Source: Streptomyces ambofaciens ATCC 23877 (lineage in GTDB: Bacteria > Actinomycetota > Actinomycetes > Streptomycetales > Streptomycetaceae). From it: a DNA stretch of 64,000 nucleotides. The first letter of the stretch is position 1. Every line of letters begins with the position of its first letter. The stretch spans positions 2,095,001 through 2,159,000 of the forward strand of contig NZ_CP012382.1 in the NCBI RefSeq assembly GCF_001267885.1. Reading direction: 5' to 3'. Shown one piece after another: positions 21,807-30,465 of the stretch. The position numbers and the translations under genes are program-made. The notes beneath the pieces are model-generated. The model saw nothing but the letters and a program-made list of their open reading frames with translations, made no database searches and had not been told where the DNA came from.

Positions 21807-22014
21807 GCGGCGATCGTCGCAGAGGGCTACGACACTCGCACTCCCTGTCATGCGGACCGGGGGCGCGTCCCCTCATCCGTCACACGGCCTCACGGGCCGG
21901 CGTGCACCACCCGGAACGGCCGCCGTCCACGGCGCCGACAGGAGCGGCGGACGGCTCCTCGCCGCCCGCCGCTCCCGGTGGTGCTCGCTACGCCCGGCTG
22001 GGGGCCGTGCGCGG

Positions 22015-23016
22015 TCAGGCCTCGACGCTGTCCTTCGGAGCCTCGTCGCTCCCGGTGGCAGCGGCTTCGGCCTCGGCCTGCTTCTTGGAGGCCCGGAGGC
22101 TGGTGATCGTGGTGACGATCAGGACGGAGCAGATCACGCCGAGGGAGACCGGGATGCTGATCTCGGGGACGTGGACCCCGGACTCGTGCAGGGCGTGCAG
22201 CACCAGCTTGACGCCGATGAAGCCCAGGATGACCGACAGACCGTAGGAGAGGTGCACCAGCTTCCTCAGCAGGCCGCCGAGGAGGAAGTACAGCTGTCGC
22301 AGACCCATCAGGGCGAACGCGTTGGCCGTGAACACGATGTACGGGTCCTGGGTCAGGCCGAAGATCGCCGGGATGGAGTCGAGCGCGAAGAGCACGTCGG
22401 TGGTGCCGATCGCGAGCATCACGACCAGCATCGGGGTCATGACGCGCTTGCCGTTCTGCTCGATCCACAGCTTGGTGCCGTGGTAGCGGTCGGCGACGCC
22501 GAAGCGGCGCTCGGCCGCCTTGAGCAGCTTGTTCTCCTCGAACTCCTCGTCCTCCTCGTCGGCACGGGCCTCCTGGATGAGCTTCCAGGCCGTGTAGATG
22601 AGGAAGGCGCCGAAGATGTAGAAGACCCAGGCGAAGTTGGCGATGATCGCGGCACCCGCCGCGATGAAGACGGTCCTGAGGACCAGGGCGATGAGGACAC
22701 CGATGAGGAGCACTCGCTGCTGGTACTGCGAGGGCACCGCGAACTTCGCCATGATCAGGATGAAGACGAAGAGGTTGTCCACACTCAGGGACTTCTCGGT
22801 GATGAAGCCCGCGAAGAACTCGCCGGCGGGCTGGCCGCCGCCGAAGATGAGCAGGCCGACCCCGAAGAGGCCCGCCAGGGCGATCCAGACGGCCGTCCAG
22901 ATCCCCGCTTCCTTGATCGATACGTCGTGCGGCTTGCGGCCGATGAAGAAGTCGGCCCCGATCAGGGCGGCGAGGCCCACGACGGTCAGGACCCACAGGG
23001 TCACGGAAACTTCCAC
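22015..23016 (-). CDS. TerC family membrane protein (Alx-like, putative Mn2+ exporter)
   Basis: A 333-aa TerC/Alx-type integral membrane protein with about nine transmembrane segments. Family motifs: TEKSLSVDNLFVFILIMAKF and AIGTTDVLFALDSIPAIFG, both with the conserved acidic residues in the membrane, then PYIVFTANAFALMGLRQLYF. A charged cytoplasmic loop (ADEEDEEFEENKLLKAAERRFG) and an acidic C-terminal tail are present. E. coli Alx and other TerC members are linked to manganese export. The start is GTG at 23016, eight to nine nt after GGAGG. That SD is locked in a 10-bp hairpin and preceded by a yybP-ykoY-like leader, so control by Mn2+ at the translation level is expected. Confidence 0.95.
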   Translation of the reverse strand: MEVSVTLWVLTVVGLAALIGADFFIGRKPHDVSIKEAGIWTAVWIALAGLFGVGLLIFGGGQPAGEFFAGFITEKSLSVDNLFVFILIMAKFAVPSQYQQRVLLIGVLIALVLRTVFIAAGAAIIANFAWVFYIFGAFLIYTAWKLIQEARADEEDEEFEENKLLKAAERRFGVADRYHGTKLWIEQNGKRVMTPMLVVMLAIGTTDVLFALDSIPAIFGLTQDPYIVFTANAFALMGLRQLYFLLGGLLRKLVHLSYGLSVILGFIGVKLVLHALHESGVHVPEISIPVSLGVICSVLIVTTITSLRASKKQAEAEAAATGSDEAPKDSVEA

Positions 23017-23193
23017 TACTACGCCTCCGGCAGTACGTCACACGGCAGATGTCAGCGTCGTCGCTGCCGGAGGTCTCTTCCACCCGGGTCCGGGACGCAT
23101 GACGCGTTCGGAACTCGCGGGCCGACGCCCCGGGATCTGGCCTGATCCGTATTGACGGGTACGCCGCACAGACAGGGAGTACTCCCCTCCGTA
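23017..23193 (-). ncRNA. Candidate yybP-ykoY (manganese) riboswitch leader of the TerC gene
   Basis: The minus-strand leader shows, in order, GGGGAGTAC (plus 23179-23187), CGTCAATACG (plus 23148-23157), and GGAAGAGACC close to the downstream stem (near 23080). As I recall the yybP-ykoY family, these resemble its conserved L1 (GGGGAGUA), L3-type (CGUCAA) and GGnnAGACC elements. The leader is about 177 nt long. The gene is a TerC/Alx homologue, the classic target of this riboswitch in E. coli. The 10-bp stem at 23024-23073 covers the SD and is a likely expression platform. A covariance-model search was not possible here. Confidence 0.6.
23024..23073 (-). promoter_or_regulatory. SD-sequestering hairpin before the TerC start
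   Basis: CCTCCGGCAG (plus 23024-23033) is the exact reverse complement of CTGCCGGAGG (plus 23064-23073), with a 30-nt loop. On the minus-strand mRNA the downstream arm contains GGAGG, the SD for the GTG at 23016, so the stem would block ribosome binding. Confidence 0.8.
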
Positions 23194-23199
23194 CGGACG

Positions 23200-23228
23200 A
23201 CAGTACCCCATTCCCCAAGGGAAGGTAA
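23200..23228 (-). promoter_or_regulatory. Sigma-70-type promoter of the TerC transcript
   Basis: On the minus strand, -35 TTACCT (plus 23223-23228), a 17-bp spacer and -10 TACTGT (plus 23200-23205). A start about 7 nt downstream (near 23193) falls just before the conserved leader elements, which supports both assignments. Confidence 0.55.
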
Positions 23229-23270
23229 AGAGATTCGCAAATTAAGCTCAAAAGGCCAGGTAGAGCGCCG

Positions 23271-25313
23271 TCACCGATCCCACGAACGGCGGGCCGCGGC
23301 GACCTGGGAGAGCACGTGCCGGAGGACCTGACTGCCGGGCGGCACGAGTGAGGGCTCGTACGTCCACGCGTGCCCCACCCACGGGTCGGCGAGGTGGTCG
23401 TCGGCCACCGGCGTCAGCCGGAGCAGCGAGCGCCACAGCGGATCGAGCAGCGGCCCGTACCCGGCCGAGTCCTCACGGTCGGCGACCATCATCAGGTGGA
23501 CCCCGACGGCGGGCCCTTCGTCCGCGAGGTACCGCAGCTGGTTCACCGCCCGGTCGTCGAAGCCGTGCGGGAAGTCATGGACGATCAGGAGCTGCTGGGA
23601 GGTGTCGAGCCCGGGAGGGAGCGCGTCGGGGGCGCCGCCGCGCAACGCCATCTGCACGAGATCGACGCGCTGGGTGAGGCGCGCGAGCACGTCAGCCGTG
23701 CCGGCGGCTCCCAGGGCGGGCGGGGCGGCGAGCACCCCGCTCTGCGTCAGGGGTGCCAGTGCCTGCGTGCCCGACCCGGCCGGATCGATGACGTGCACGG
23801 TGAACTCGCCCGCCGGATACACGGCGAGCAGCCGCGCCGCGTGGGCGACCGCCGTCTCCAGGCCCAGACTCCGCATCTCGTGGGAGTCGGCGAACGAACC
23901 GTCGAGCGAGGCGGAACGCCCGCTGTCGATCCACAGCCCGCGCTCCAGCGGCAGCCGGACCAGCAGGGGGATGCGTATGCGCTCGGCCTCGGGCAGGTGG
24001 AGGTCACCCAGCCGCAGGGCCATGGGGATCTCCATCGGTACGCGGTAGGCGTGCCAGACGGGGCTGTCCCAGCTCGCGAAGGCCATCGGCAGGGCGGGCT
24101 CGACGACGTCCGCCTCGGCGGCGAGCTGGGCGACGTCCCGGTCGAGGGCCTCCTGGGCCTGGGACACGAGCTGCCCGTACCGCGCGCGGGCCGCCTCCCG
24201 GGCGGCGTCGCCCTGACCGCCGATCCGGCTGCGCGGGTCGGACAGGACCTGGTCGAGCTCCTTCTCCATCCGGGAGTCGGCGAAGTCCACGGCGCTGCGG
24301 TACGCGGCCGTGGACCGGGCCAGATCCTCGAACATGCCCCACACCTGGTTGTAGAGCCGCTCCTCCATGGACCACCCGGTGGCATCGCCCGCGACGGGCG
24401 GCGCCGGCTGTCCCGGTGCGGCCGGGGGCGCGGTCGGCGGCGGAGGGGGCGGAGCGGCGTTCTGCCGGCGTGGGTGGCTGTAGTCGATGGAGCCACCACC
24501 CGTGGGCGTGGACGGCCGACCGGCGGTGGAGGGGTCCCCCGGTCCGCCGGGGTGCGGCTGTTGCATCCCTTGCTGCGGCGCGGTGGCGGGGGTCTGCGGG
24601 CCGGGAGCGGGCTCGGGGTCGTACGGGGAGACCGGTGGTACGGGGCCCGTGGCACCGTGGGGTGCGGCGGCGCCGTGGTCCGGGCCGTGCGCCGGTGCGG
24701 TGGTCTGCCGGGGACGGTCGCCGTCGGCGGTACGAGCCGGAGGCGCCGGCACGGACCGGGCCAGGCCGCCGGCCACCGCTTCGTGGATGCTCCCGGCGAG
24801 CTGGTGGGCCTCGGGCAGGTTCTGGTCGGTGAGGAGCTCGGCGATGCCTCCGGCGTAGCCTTGGCCGACGGCCCGCACCTTCCAGGCGCCCTGCCGCCGG
24901 TAGAGCTCCACCGCGACGACGGCGGACTCCGCCTCCAGACCGGTGATGGTGTAACTGGCGACCTCGTCGCCGTCGAGACCCGTGACGGCGACGAAGGGGG
25001 CGGCGACGGCCCCGAAGCGGGCCGGACCGCTCCCGGCCGCGGGCAGGGCGAGCAGCACGCTGACCCGGTGCACGGCGTCCGGCACGGCGTCCAGGTCCAC
25101 CGCGAGGCGGTGATCGGCGGCGGCCTGCCGGGAGACCTCCAGGCCGGGCAGAGTGGGCGTGCCCGGGTGGGCCACCCACTCGACGCCGTGGACCCTGCCG
25201 TTCTCGTCGCCGAGCGTGGCCCCGGCCACGACCGGTGTGCCGGCCGAGATCCGGATCTCCAGACGGGCCCGGGGAAGCGGGTGGTTCTGTCCCCGCGTCA
25301 GCTCGGCCGTCAT
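23271..25313 (-). CDS. TerD-domain protein with a degenerate FtsK-like C-terminal domain
   Basis: A 680-aa multidomain protein. Residues 15-175 are a TerD domain (LEIRISAGTPVVAGATLGDENG, YTITGLEAESAVVAVELYRRQGAWKVRAVGQGYAGG), a calcium-binding fold of tellurium/stress resistance systems. Residues 185-310 are a Pro/Gly/Ala-rich linker. Residues 315-400 are helical and charged. Residues 408-680 look like an FtsK/EccC-type ATPase: RIPLLVRLPLERGLWIDSG (447-465) sits where those proteins have strand-P-loop, but GxxxxGK[ST] is missing; VHVIDPAGSGTQAL and LLIVHDFPHGFDD (575-587, Walker-B-like) follow in the right order. This assignment is inference from motif order. The start is ATG at 25313 after GGGGGA. 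It lies between TerD and TerC on the same strand. Confidence 0.9.
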   Translation of the reverse strand: MTAELTRGQNHPLPRARLEIRISAGTPVVAGATLGDENGRVHGVEWVAHPGTPTLPGLEVSRQAAADHRLAVDLDAVPDAVHRVSVLLALPAAGSGPARFGAVAAPFVAVTGLDGDEVASYTITGLEAESAVVAVELYRRQGAWKVRAVGQGYAGGIAELLTDQNLPEAHQLAGSIHEAVAGGLARSVPAPPARTADGDRPRQTTAPAHGPDHGAAAPHGATGPVPPVSPYDPEPAPGPQTPATAPQQGMQQPHPGGPGDPSTAGRPSTPTGGGSIDYSHPRRQNAAPPPPPPTAPPAAPGQPAPPVAGDATGWSMEERLYNQVWGMFEDLARSTAAYRSAVDFADSRMEKELDQVLSDPRSRIGGQGDAAREAARARYGQLVSQAQEALDRDVAQLAAEADVVEPALPMAFASWDSPVWHAYRVPMEIPMALRLGDLHLPEAERIRIPLLVRLPLERGLWIDSGRSASLDGSFADSHEMRSLGLETAVAHAARLLAVYPAGEFTVHVIDPAGSGTQALAPLTQSGVLAAPPALGAAGTADVLARLTQRVDLVQMALRGGAPDALPPGLDTSQQLLIVHDFPHGFDDRAVNQLRYLADEGPAVGVHLMMVADREDSAGYGPLLDPLWRSLLRLTPVADDHLADPWVGHAWTYEPSLVPPGSQVLRHVLSQVAAARRSWDR

Positions 25314-25417
25314 CGCCTGTCCCCCTGCGTCACTCGTGCGTCACTCGTGATGTCGTCCGGCGTGCGCCCGTCCCGCCTGCCGGTTCCGCCTACCGGACCG
25401 CCCGTGCGTGGCGGCTG

Positions 25418-25996
25418 CTACAGGACCGGCAGGATCGCCGGCATCAGGTCCTGGAAGGTGCGGCCGTTGGCCGGGGAACCGATCGCGGTCATCGCCCAGC
25501 CCTGGCCCGCCCGGTGCACCTTGGCCATGATCTGGGCCGTGTAGGCGCCGCCGCCGGCCAGCGTGTAGCGGGCGAGCTCCTGGCCGTTGGTCTCGTCGAC
25601 CAGGCGGCAGAAGGCGTTCTGCACCTCCTGGAAGGTCTGGCCCGTGAAGCTGTTCACGGTGAAGACGATCTGGTCGATGTGGACCGGGAGGCGCTGGAGG
25701 TCGACGAGGATCGCCTCGTCGTCCCCGCCCTGGCCGACGCCGCCGACGAGGTTGTCCCCGGTGTGGCGCACGGAGCCGTCGTCGCTCACCAGGTGGCGGA
25801 AGAAGACGACGTCGACCGGCTGCTTGTCGGCGAACAGGACAGCGGAGGCGTCCAGGTCGATCTCCCTGGTGCGCGAGCCGAACAGGCCGCGCCGCGGAGC
25901 CGCCTGCCAGCCGAGACCCATGCGCACCGACGTCAGGCTGCCGCCGTCGTTCTTCTGCAGACTGATGGCCTGACCCTTGGTCATGTTGACGGTCAC
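25418..25996 (-). CDS. TerD family protein
   Basis: A 192-aa single-domain TerD protein. Marks are MTKGQAISLQKNDGGSLTSV, LGWQAAPRRGLFGSRTREIDLDASAVLF, the calcium-site segment HTGDNLVGGVGQGGDDEAI, and LARYTLAGGGAYTAQIMAKV. TerD proteins bind Ca2+ and are part of the Ter stress system (tellurite, phage, colicin phenotypes in enterobacteria; calcium signalling and development in Streptomyces). The GTG at 25996 is used because AGAGGGG lies about 9 nt upstream; the ATG at 25984 is an alternative. It lies 140 nt downstream of uvrB and about 100 nt upstream of the TerD/FtsK-like gene, so it may start the ter group. Confidence 0.95.
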   Translation of the reverse strand: MTVNMTKGQAISLQKNDGGSLTSVRMGLGWQAAPRRGLFGSRTREIDLDASAVLFADKQPVDVVFFRHLVSDDGSVRHTGDNLVGGVGQGGDDEAILVDLQRLPVHIDQIVFTVNSFTGQTFQEVQNAFCRLVDETNGQELARYTLAGGGAYTAQIMAKVHRAGQGWAMTAIGSPANGRTFQDLMPAILPVL

Positions 25997-26136
25997 GCGC
26001 TGATCCCCTCTCGGACTGTCCCCTGTTGCCGCGGCGCCCGCGGTTGACCAGAACCCTACGCAGGGGCACCGACAGCGCCCCACCCGGGAACGCACTTTGT
26101 GTCGGTCTTGCAACACAGTGCGTGCCGGGCGGGCCG

Positions 26137-28275
26137 TCAGGCCAGACCGGCCTCCTTCATCTGGCGCAGTTCCTTCTTCATCTCGGACACCTCGTCGCGC
26201 AGGCGGGCCGCGATCTCGAACTGGAGGTCCGCGGCGGCCGCCCGCATACGGGTCGTGAGGTCCTCGATCTGCCCGGCGAGCTCCGCCGCGGGGCGGTCGG
26301 TGACCGCCGTCTCCTTGGCCTTGCCCTTGCCCGCCTTGGGGCCGGCCGGCGTCTGGCCGCCGAGGGCGGGTACGGGTGCCTTGGCCCCCTTGCCGTCCTT
26401 CGACTGGCGGTAGCCGGAGCCGAGCAGTTGCTCGGTGTCGATGTCCTCCCGGGCGATCTGCGCGACGATGTCGTTGATCTTCTTGCGGAGCGGCTGCGGG
26501 TCGATGCCGTTCGCCTTGTTGTACGCGATCTGCTTCTCGCGGCGGCGATTGGTCTCGTCGATGGCCCTCTCCATCGCCGGCGTGATCTTGTCGGCGTACA
26601 TGTGGACCTGTCCGGAGACGTTGCGCGCCGCGCGGCCGATGGTCTGGATCAGTGACGTGCCGGAGCGCAGGAAGCCCTCCTTGTCGGCGTCGAGAATCGC
26701 CACGAGGGAGACCTCCGGCAGGTCGAGTCCCTCCCGCAGGAGGTTGATGCCGACCAGGACGTCGTACTCGCCGGCGCGCAGCTCGCGCAGCAGCTCCACG
26801 CGGCGCAGCGTGTCGACGTCGCTGTGCAGGTAGCGGACCTGGATGCCGAGCTCCAGGAAGTAGTCGGTGAGGTCCTCGGCCATCTTCTTGGTGAGCGTGG
26901 TGACCAGGACGCGCTCGTCCTTCTCGGTCCGCTGACGGATCTCGTGCACGAGGTCGTCGATCTGGCCCTCGGTGGACTTGACGACGACCTGCGGGTCGAC
27001 GAGGCCCGTGGGCCGGATGATCTGCTCGACGGCGCCGTCCGCACGCGAGAGCTCGTAGGCGCCCGGCGTGGCCGACAGGTAGACGGTCTGCCCGACGCGC
27101 CCCTGGAACTCCTCCCACTTCAGTGGACGGTTGTCGAGCGCGGAGGGCAGTCGGAAGCCGTGGTCGACCAGGGTCCGCTTGCGGGAGGCGTCGCCCTCGT
27201 ACATCGCGCCGATCTGCGGGACGGTGACGTGCGACTCGTCGATCACGAGCAGGAAGTCGTCCGGGAAGTAGTCCAGCAGGGTGTTCGGCGGGGAGCCGGG
27301 CAGGCGGCCGTCGAAGTGCATGGAGTAGTTCTCGACGCCGGAGCAGGAGCCGATCTGGCGGAGCATCTCCAGGTCGTACGTCGTGCGCATCCGCAGTCGC
27401 TGGGCCTCCAGGAGCTTGCCCTGCTGCTCCAGCTCGGTCAGGCGCTCCGTCAGCTCCTTCTCGATGTCGTTGACGGCCCGCTCCAGGCGCTCCGGGCCCG
27501 CGACGTAGTGGGAGGCCGGGAAGACGTACAGCTGCTGGTCGTCGCTGATGATCTCGCCGGTGACCGGGTGGAGCGTGGACAGGGCCTCGATCTCGTCGCC
27601 GAACATCTCGATGCGGACGGCGAGCTCCTCGTAGACCGGGAAGATCTCGATGGTGTCGCCGCGCACCCGGAAGGTGCCGCGGGTGAAGGCCATGTCGTTG
27701 CGCGTGTACTGGATGTCCACGAAGCGGCGCAGCAGCTCGTCCCGGTCGTGCTCCTCGCCGACCCGGAGGGGGACCATGCGGTCCACGTACTCCTGCGGGG
27801 TGCCCAGACCGTAGATGCAGGAGACGGAGGCGACCACGACGACGTCACGGCGGGTGAGCAGCGAGTTGGTCGCGGAGTGGCGCAGCCGTTCCACCTCCTC
27901 GTTGATCGAGGAGTCCTTCTCGATGTAGGTGTCCGACTGCGGGACGTAGGCCTCGGGCTGGTAGTAGTCGTAGTACGAGACGAAGTACTCGACGGCGTTG
28001 TTCGGCAGGAGCTCGCGGAACTCGTTCGCCAGCTGGGCGGCCAGCGTCTTGTTCGGCGCCATCACGAGGGTCGGGCGCTGGAGCTTCTCGATCATCCACG
28101 CGGTGGTGGCGGACTTGCCGGTACCGGTGGCGCCGAGCAGGACGACGTCCTTCTCGCCGGCCTGGACGCGCCGGGCCAGCTCGGCGATGGCCGCCGGCTG
28201 GTCGCCGTTGGGCTGGTAGGGGCTGACGACCTCGAAGGGCGCCACCGTGCGTTCGATGTGAGAGACGGGCCGCAT
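26137..28275 (-). CDS. uvrB: Excinuclease ABC subunit B
   Basis: UvrB (712 aa) is the damage-verifying helicase-like subunit that takes over from UvrA and recruits UvrC. Visible motifs are [18 protein letters not shown], Walker [14 protein letters not shown], the beta-hairpin region ([20 protein letters not shown]), DESHVT, and motifs V/VI ([36 protein letters not shown]). A C-terminal UVR domain (about 670-710, [24 protein letters not shown]) contacts UvrC, preceded by a Lys/Gly/Ala-rich linker ([25 protein letters not shown]). The ATG at 28275 follows GGTGGA; a longer start at 28305 adds ten non-conserved residues. Length is normal for actinobacteria. Confidence 0.98.
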   Translation of the reverse strand: MRPVSHIERTVAPFEVVSPYQPNGDQPAAIAELARRVQAGEKDVVLLGATGTGKSATTAWMIEKLQRPTLVMAPNKTLAAQLANEFRELLPNNAVEYFVSYYDYYQPEAYVPQSDTYIEKDSSINEEVERLRHSATNSLLTRRDVVVVASVSCIYGLGTPQEYVDRMVPLRVGEEHDRDELLRRFVDIQYTRNDMAFTRGTFRVRGDTIEIFPVYEELAVRIEMFGDEIEALSTLHPVTGEIISDDQQLYVFPASHYVAGPERLERAVNDIEKELTERLTELEQQGKLLEAQRLRMRTTYDLEMLRQIGSCSGVENYSMHFDGRLPGSPPNTLLDYFPDDFLLVIDESHVTVPQIGAMYEGDASRKRTLVDHGFRLPSALDNRPLKWEEFQGRVGQTVYLSATPGAYELSRADGAVEQIIRPTGLVDPQVVVKSTEGQIDDLVHEIRQRTEKDERVLVTTLTKKMAEDLTDYFLELGIQVRYLHSDVDTLRRVELLRELRAGEYDVLVGINLLREGLDLPEVSLVAILDADKEGFLRSGTSLIQTIGRAARNVSGQVHMYADKITPAMERAIDETNRRREKQIAYNKANGIDPQPLRKKINDIVAQIAREDIDTEQLLGSGYRQSKDGKGAKAPVPALGGQTPAGPKAGKGKAKETAVTDRPAAELAGQIEDLTTRMRAAAADLQFEIAARLRDEVSEMKKELRQMKEAGLA

Positions 28276-28315
28276 GGGTTCCACCGTACGACCCCGCACT
28301 GACAACGGGTCCGGA

Positions 28316-29197
28316 TCAGCGGTTCTGCGGGGTGCGGGAGCGCCGGTGGACGAGGGTGCGGCGGGTGTGGTGCGGGGAGTGGTGGGCCGCGGGATGGCGG
28401 GTCCGGTGCGGCGGCTCGGGGTGGGCGGGGACGCCCGGTTTCCGGTCCAGCGGGACGTCGGCGGGCTGCCCCGTGACCATCAGCGGGTCGAACATCACCA
28501 CGACGCCGGCGAGGAGCAGGAAGGCGAGGGGACCGATCAGCATGGGAGCCAGCAGTTCGGCGGGCGATCCGCCGGAGGCCGGATCGGTGGTGCCGTGGAC
28601 GTGGACCTCCAGGGCGGCCATGCCCGTGTAGTGCATGCCGGTGACGGCCAGCCCCATGACGAGGCTGGCACCGACGCTCCACAGGAACCCCCGGATCTGT
28701 CCGGCCGCCCACAGGGCGGCCGTGGCGGCGGCCATGGCAATGGCGACGGACACGGCGACGGTGAGGGTGTTGTACGTCAGCTGCCCGTCCAGGCGCATGC
28801 CGGCCATTCCGAGGTAGTGCATCGAGGCGATGCCCAGGCCCGTGATGGTGCCGCCGGTGAAGAGGGCCGTTCCCCGCGCCCCCCGGTAGCCGACGATGAA
28901 GATCCCGATGCCCACCATGACGATGGCGACGGCCAGGCTGGCGAAGGTCATCAGCCAGTCGTAGCGGATCGGCGTGTGTTCGATCGTGAACCCCATCATC
29001 GCGATGAAGTGCATCGTCCAGATGCCCGAGCCGATCGCCGCCGAGCCGAGGGCGAGCCACCCGGGACGCCAGGACCGGGTGACCCTCATGGACCTGGTGG
29101 TGCAGCGCAGCCCGAGGGCACCGCCGAGACAGGCCATGAGGTAGGCCACCAGCGGTGTGACGAGTCCGTAGTTGAATCCGTCGACCGTGCCTTGCAT
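28316..29197 (-). CDS. MHYT-domain integral membrane sensor protein
   Basis: A 293-aa membrane protein with seven predicted transmembrane helices and three MHYT-type motifs: [20 protein letters not shown] and [14 protein letters not shown] domains are proposed to bind copper near the outer face and sense oxygen, CO or NO. There is no attached GGDEF or EAL domain; the C-terminus after about 240 is a His/Arg/Pro-rich cytoplasmic tail ([18 protein letters not shown]) that could bind metal. The ATG at 29197 is preceded by GAAGG. It is transcribed toward uvrB and divergent from the GDPD gene. A stand-alone MHYT protein probably signals through a partner, which is not in this window. Confidence 0.92.
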   Translation of the reverse strand: MQGTVDGFNYGLVTPLVAYLMACLGGALGLRCTTRSMRVTRSWRPGWLALGSAAIGSGIWTMHFIAMMGFTIEHTPIRYDWLMTFASLAVAIVMVGIGIFIVGYRGARGTALFTGGTITGLGIASMHYLGMAGMRLDGQLTYNTLTVAVSVAIAMAAATAALWAAGQIRGFLWSVGASLVMGLAVTGMHYTGMAALEVHVHGTTDPASGGSPAELLAPMLIGPLAFLLLAGVVVMFDPLMVTGQPADVPLDRKPGVPAHPEPPHRTRHPAAHHSPHHTRRTLVHRRSRTPQNR

Positions 29198-29488
29198 GTG
29201 CGGCTGCCCTTCCGCCTTCTTACGCCCCGGGTCACGCCCCGGAATGTCCTGATGTGCGCCCCTCCCGGGACCGCGCGAACGATCAGGGTCGAGTGCAGAG
29301 AGTATGACTCCCACCGGAATGGTCGAACGATTCTCCGGCAAAGAATCACGGGCCTGCCCCACTTGTGCGGTCCCGGTGAGCGGAGTTGAGCGACTCCATT
29401 CAGCCTGTGGCCATTCTGCACCCCTCTCCCGTTGACCCTCCGGTGTCACAGTGATGCTGTCCGTGATCGCTCGACGCGAGGAGTACGC

Positions 29489-30385
29489 ATGCACGCGCGC
29501 GCAGTTGCCGTCACGACCACCGCGCTCCTGGGGGTCGCCCTGCTCGCCCCCCTCTCGCACGCCCGGGCCGCCCACGCCGATGACGCCGACGGGCCCTCGG
29601 TCATCGCCCACAGGGGTGCCTCCGGGTATGCGCCGGAGAACACCCTGGCCGCCGTCGACAAGGCGGCCGAGCTGGGCATCCGCTGGGTGGAGAACGACGT
29701 CCAGCGCACCAAGGACGGCCGGCTCGTCGTCCTCCACGACAACAGCCTGCGGCGTACGACCGACGTGGAGGAGGTCTTTCCCGACCGGGCCCCCTGGAAC
29801 GTGAAGGACTTCACCGCCGCCGAGATCGCGCGACTGGACGCGGGCAGCTGGTTCGGTTCCGAGTACGCGGGCGCGCGGGTGCCGACGCTGGAGCAGTTCG
29901 TGGACCGCCTGGAGCACCACCACCAGAAGCTGCTGCTGGAGCTCAAGAGCCCGGGCCTGTATCCGGGCATCGAGCAGCAGACGCTCAAGGTGCTCGCCAA
30001 CGAGGGCTGGCTCGACCGGCACCACGTGGCCGGGCGTCTGGTCGTGCAGAGCTTCGACGCCGACAGCATCCGGACCGTCCACGGCCTCAAGCCCGCCGTG
30101 AAGACCGGGTTCCTCGGCACACCGCCGGTATCGGATCTGCCCGAGTACGCGGAGTTCACCGACCAGATCAACCCCTCCTACGGCTCGCTCTCCATGAGTT
30201 ACGTCTCCTCCGTCCACGCGTTCACGGGGCCGCACGGCCGGCCGATGGAGGTCCTCACCTGGACGGTCGACGCCGCGGACACCGCCCGGCTGGTCGCGGG
30301 GTACGGCGTCGACGGCATCATCACGAACAGGCCGGACGTCGTGCGGGACGCCGTGGGCGAGGCGGAGGACACCGTCCGCGGCTGA
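29489..30385 (+). CDS. glpQ: Secreted glycerophosphodiester phosphodiesterase
   Basis: A 298-aa exported GDPD that hydrolyses glycerophosphodiesters to glycerol-3-phosphate plus alcohol. The signal peptide is MHARAVAVTTTALLGVALLAPLSHARAAHA-type, with cleavage near 32-34. The TIM-barrel motifs are intact: IAHRGASGYAPENTLAA (catalytic His, Arg, Glu), WVENDVQRTKDGRLVVLHDNSLRRTT (metal Glu/Asp and second His), LLLELKSPGLYP, and GVDGIITNRPD. Extracellular GDPDs of this type in Streptomyces belong to phosphate scavenging (PhoP regulon); I did not find a clear PHO box, so regulation is open. The ATG at 29489 is preceded by GAGGAG. Confidence 0.95.
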   Translation: MHARAVAVTTTALLGVALLAPLSHARAAHADDADGPSVIAHRGASGYAPENTLAAVDKAAELGIRWVENDVQRTKDGRLVVLHDNSLRRTTDVEEVFPDRAPWNVKDFTAAEIARLDAGSWFGSEYAGARVPTLEQFVDRLEHHHQKLLLELKSPGLYPGIEQQTLKVLANEGWLDRHHVAGRLVVQSFDADSIRTVHGLKPAVKTGFLGTPPVSDLPEYAEFTDQINPSYGSLSMSYVSSVHAFTGPHGRPMEVLTWTVDAADTARLVAGYGVDGIITNRPDVVRDAVGEAEDTVRG

Positions 30386-30394
30386 ACCCGACCG

Positions 30395-30435
30395 GCCCGG
30401 GGTCTCGGGGCGTTCTCGTCCCCGAGGCCCCGGGC
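30395..30435 (+). terminator. Strong hairpin terminator after the GDPD gene
   Basis: 16-bp arms at 30395-30410 and 30420-30435 with a single mismatch (wobble) and a 9-nt loop, starting about 10 nt after the stop codon. Confidence 0.8.
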
Positions 30436-30465
30436 TCTGTCAGTGGCCGGCCGTACGGTGGGCGC

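Noticed and set aside
21900..21990. Large imperfect inverted repeat downstream of the TerC gene
   Set aside because: Pairing is patchy and typical of GC-rich sequence; it may help termination but I cannot support a discrete feature.
29432..29460. TTGACC as the -35 box of the GDPD gene
   Set aside because: With a 17-bp spacer the -10 would be TGCTGT, a poor match; the only better hexamer needs a 15-bp gap.
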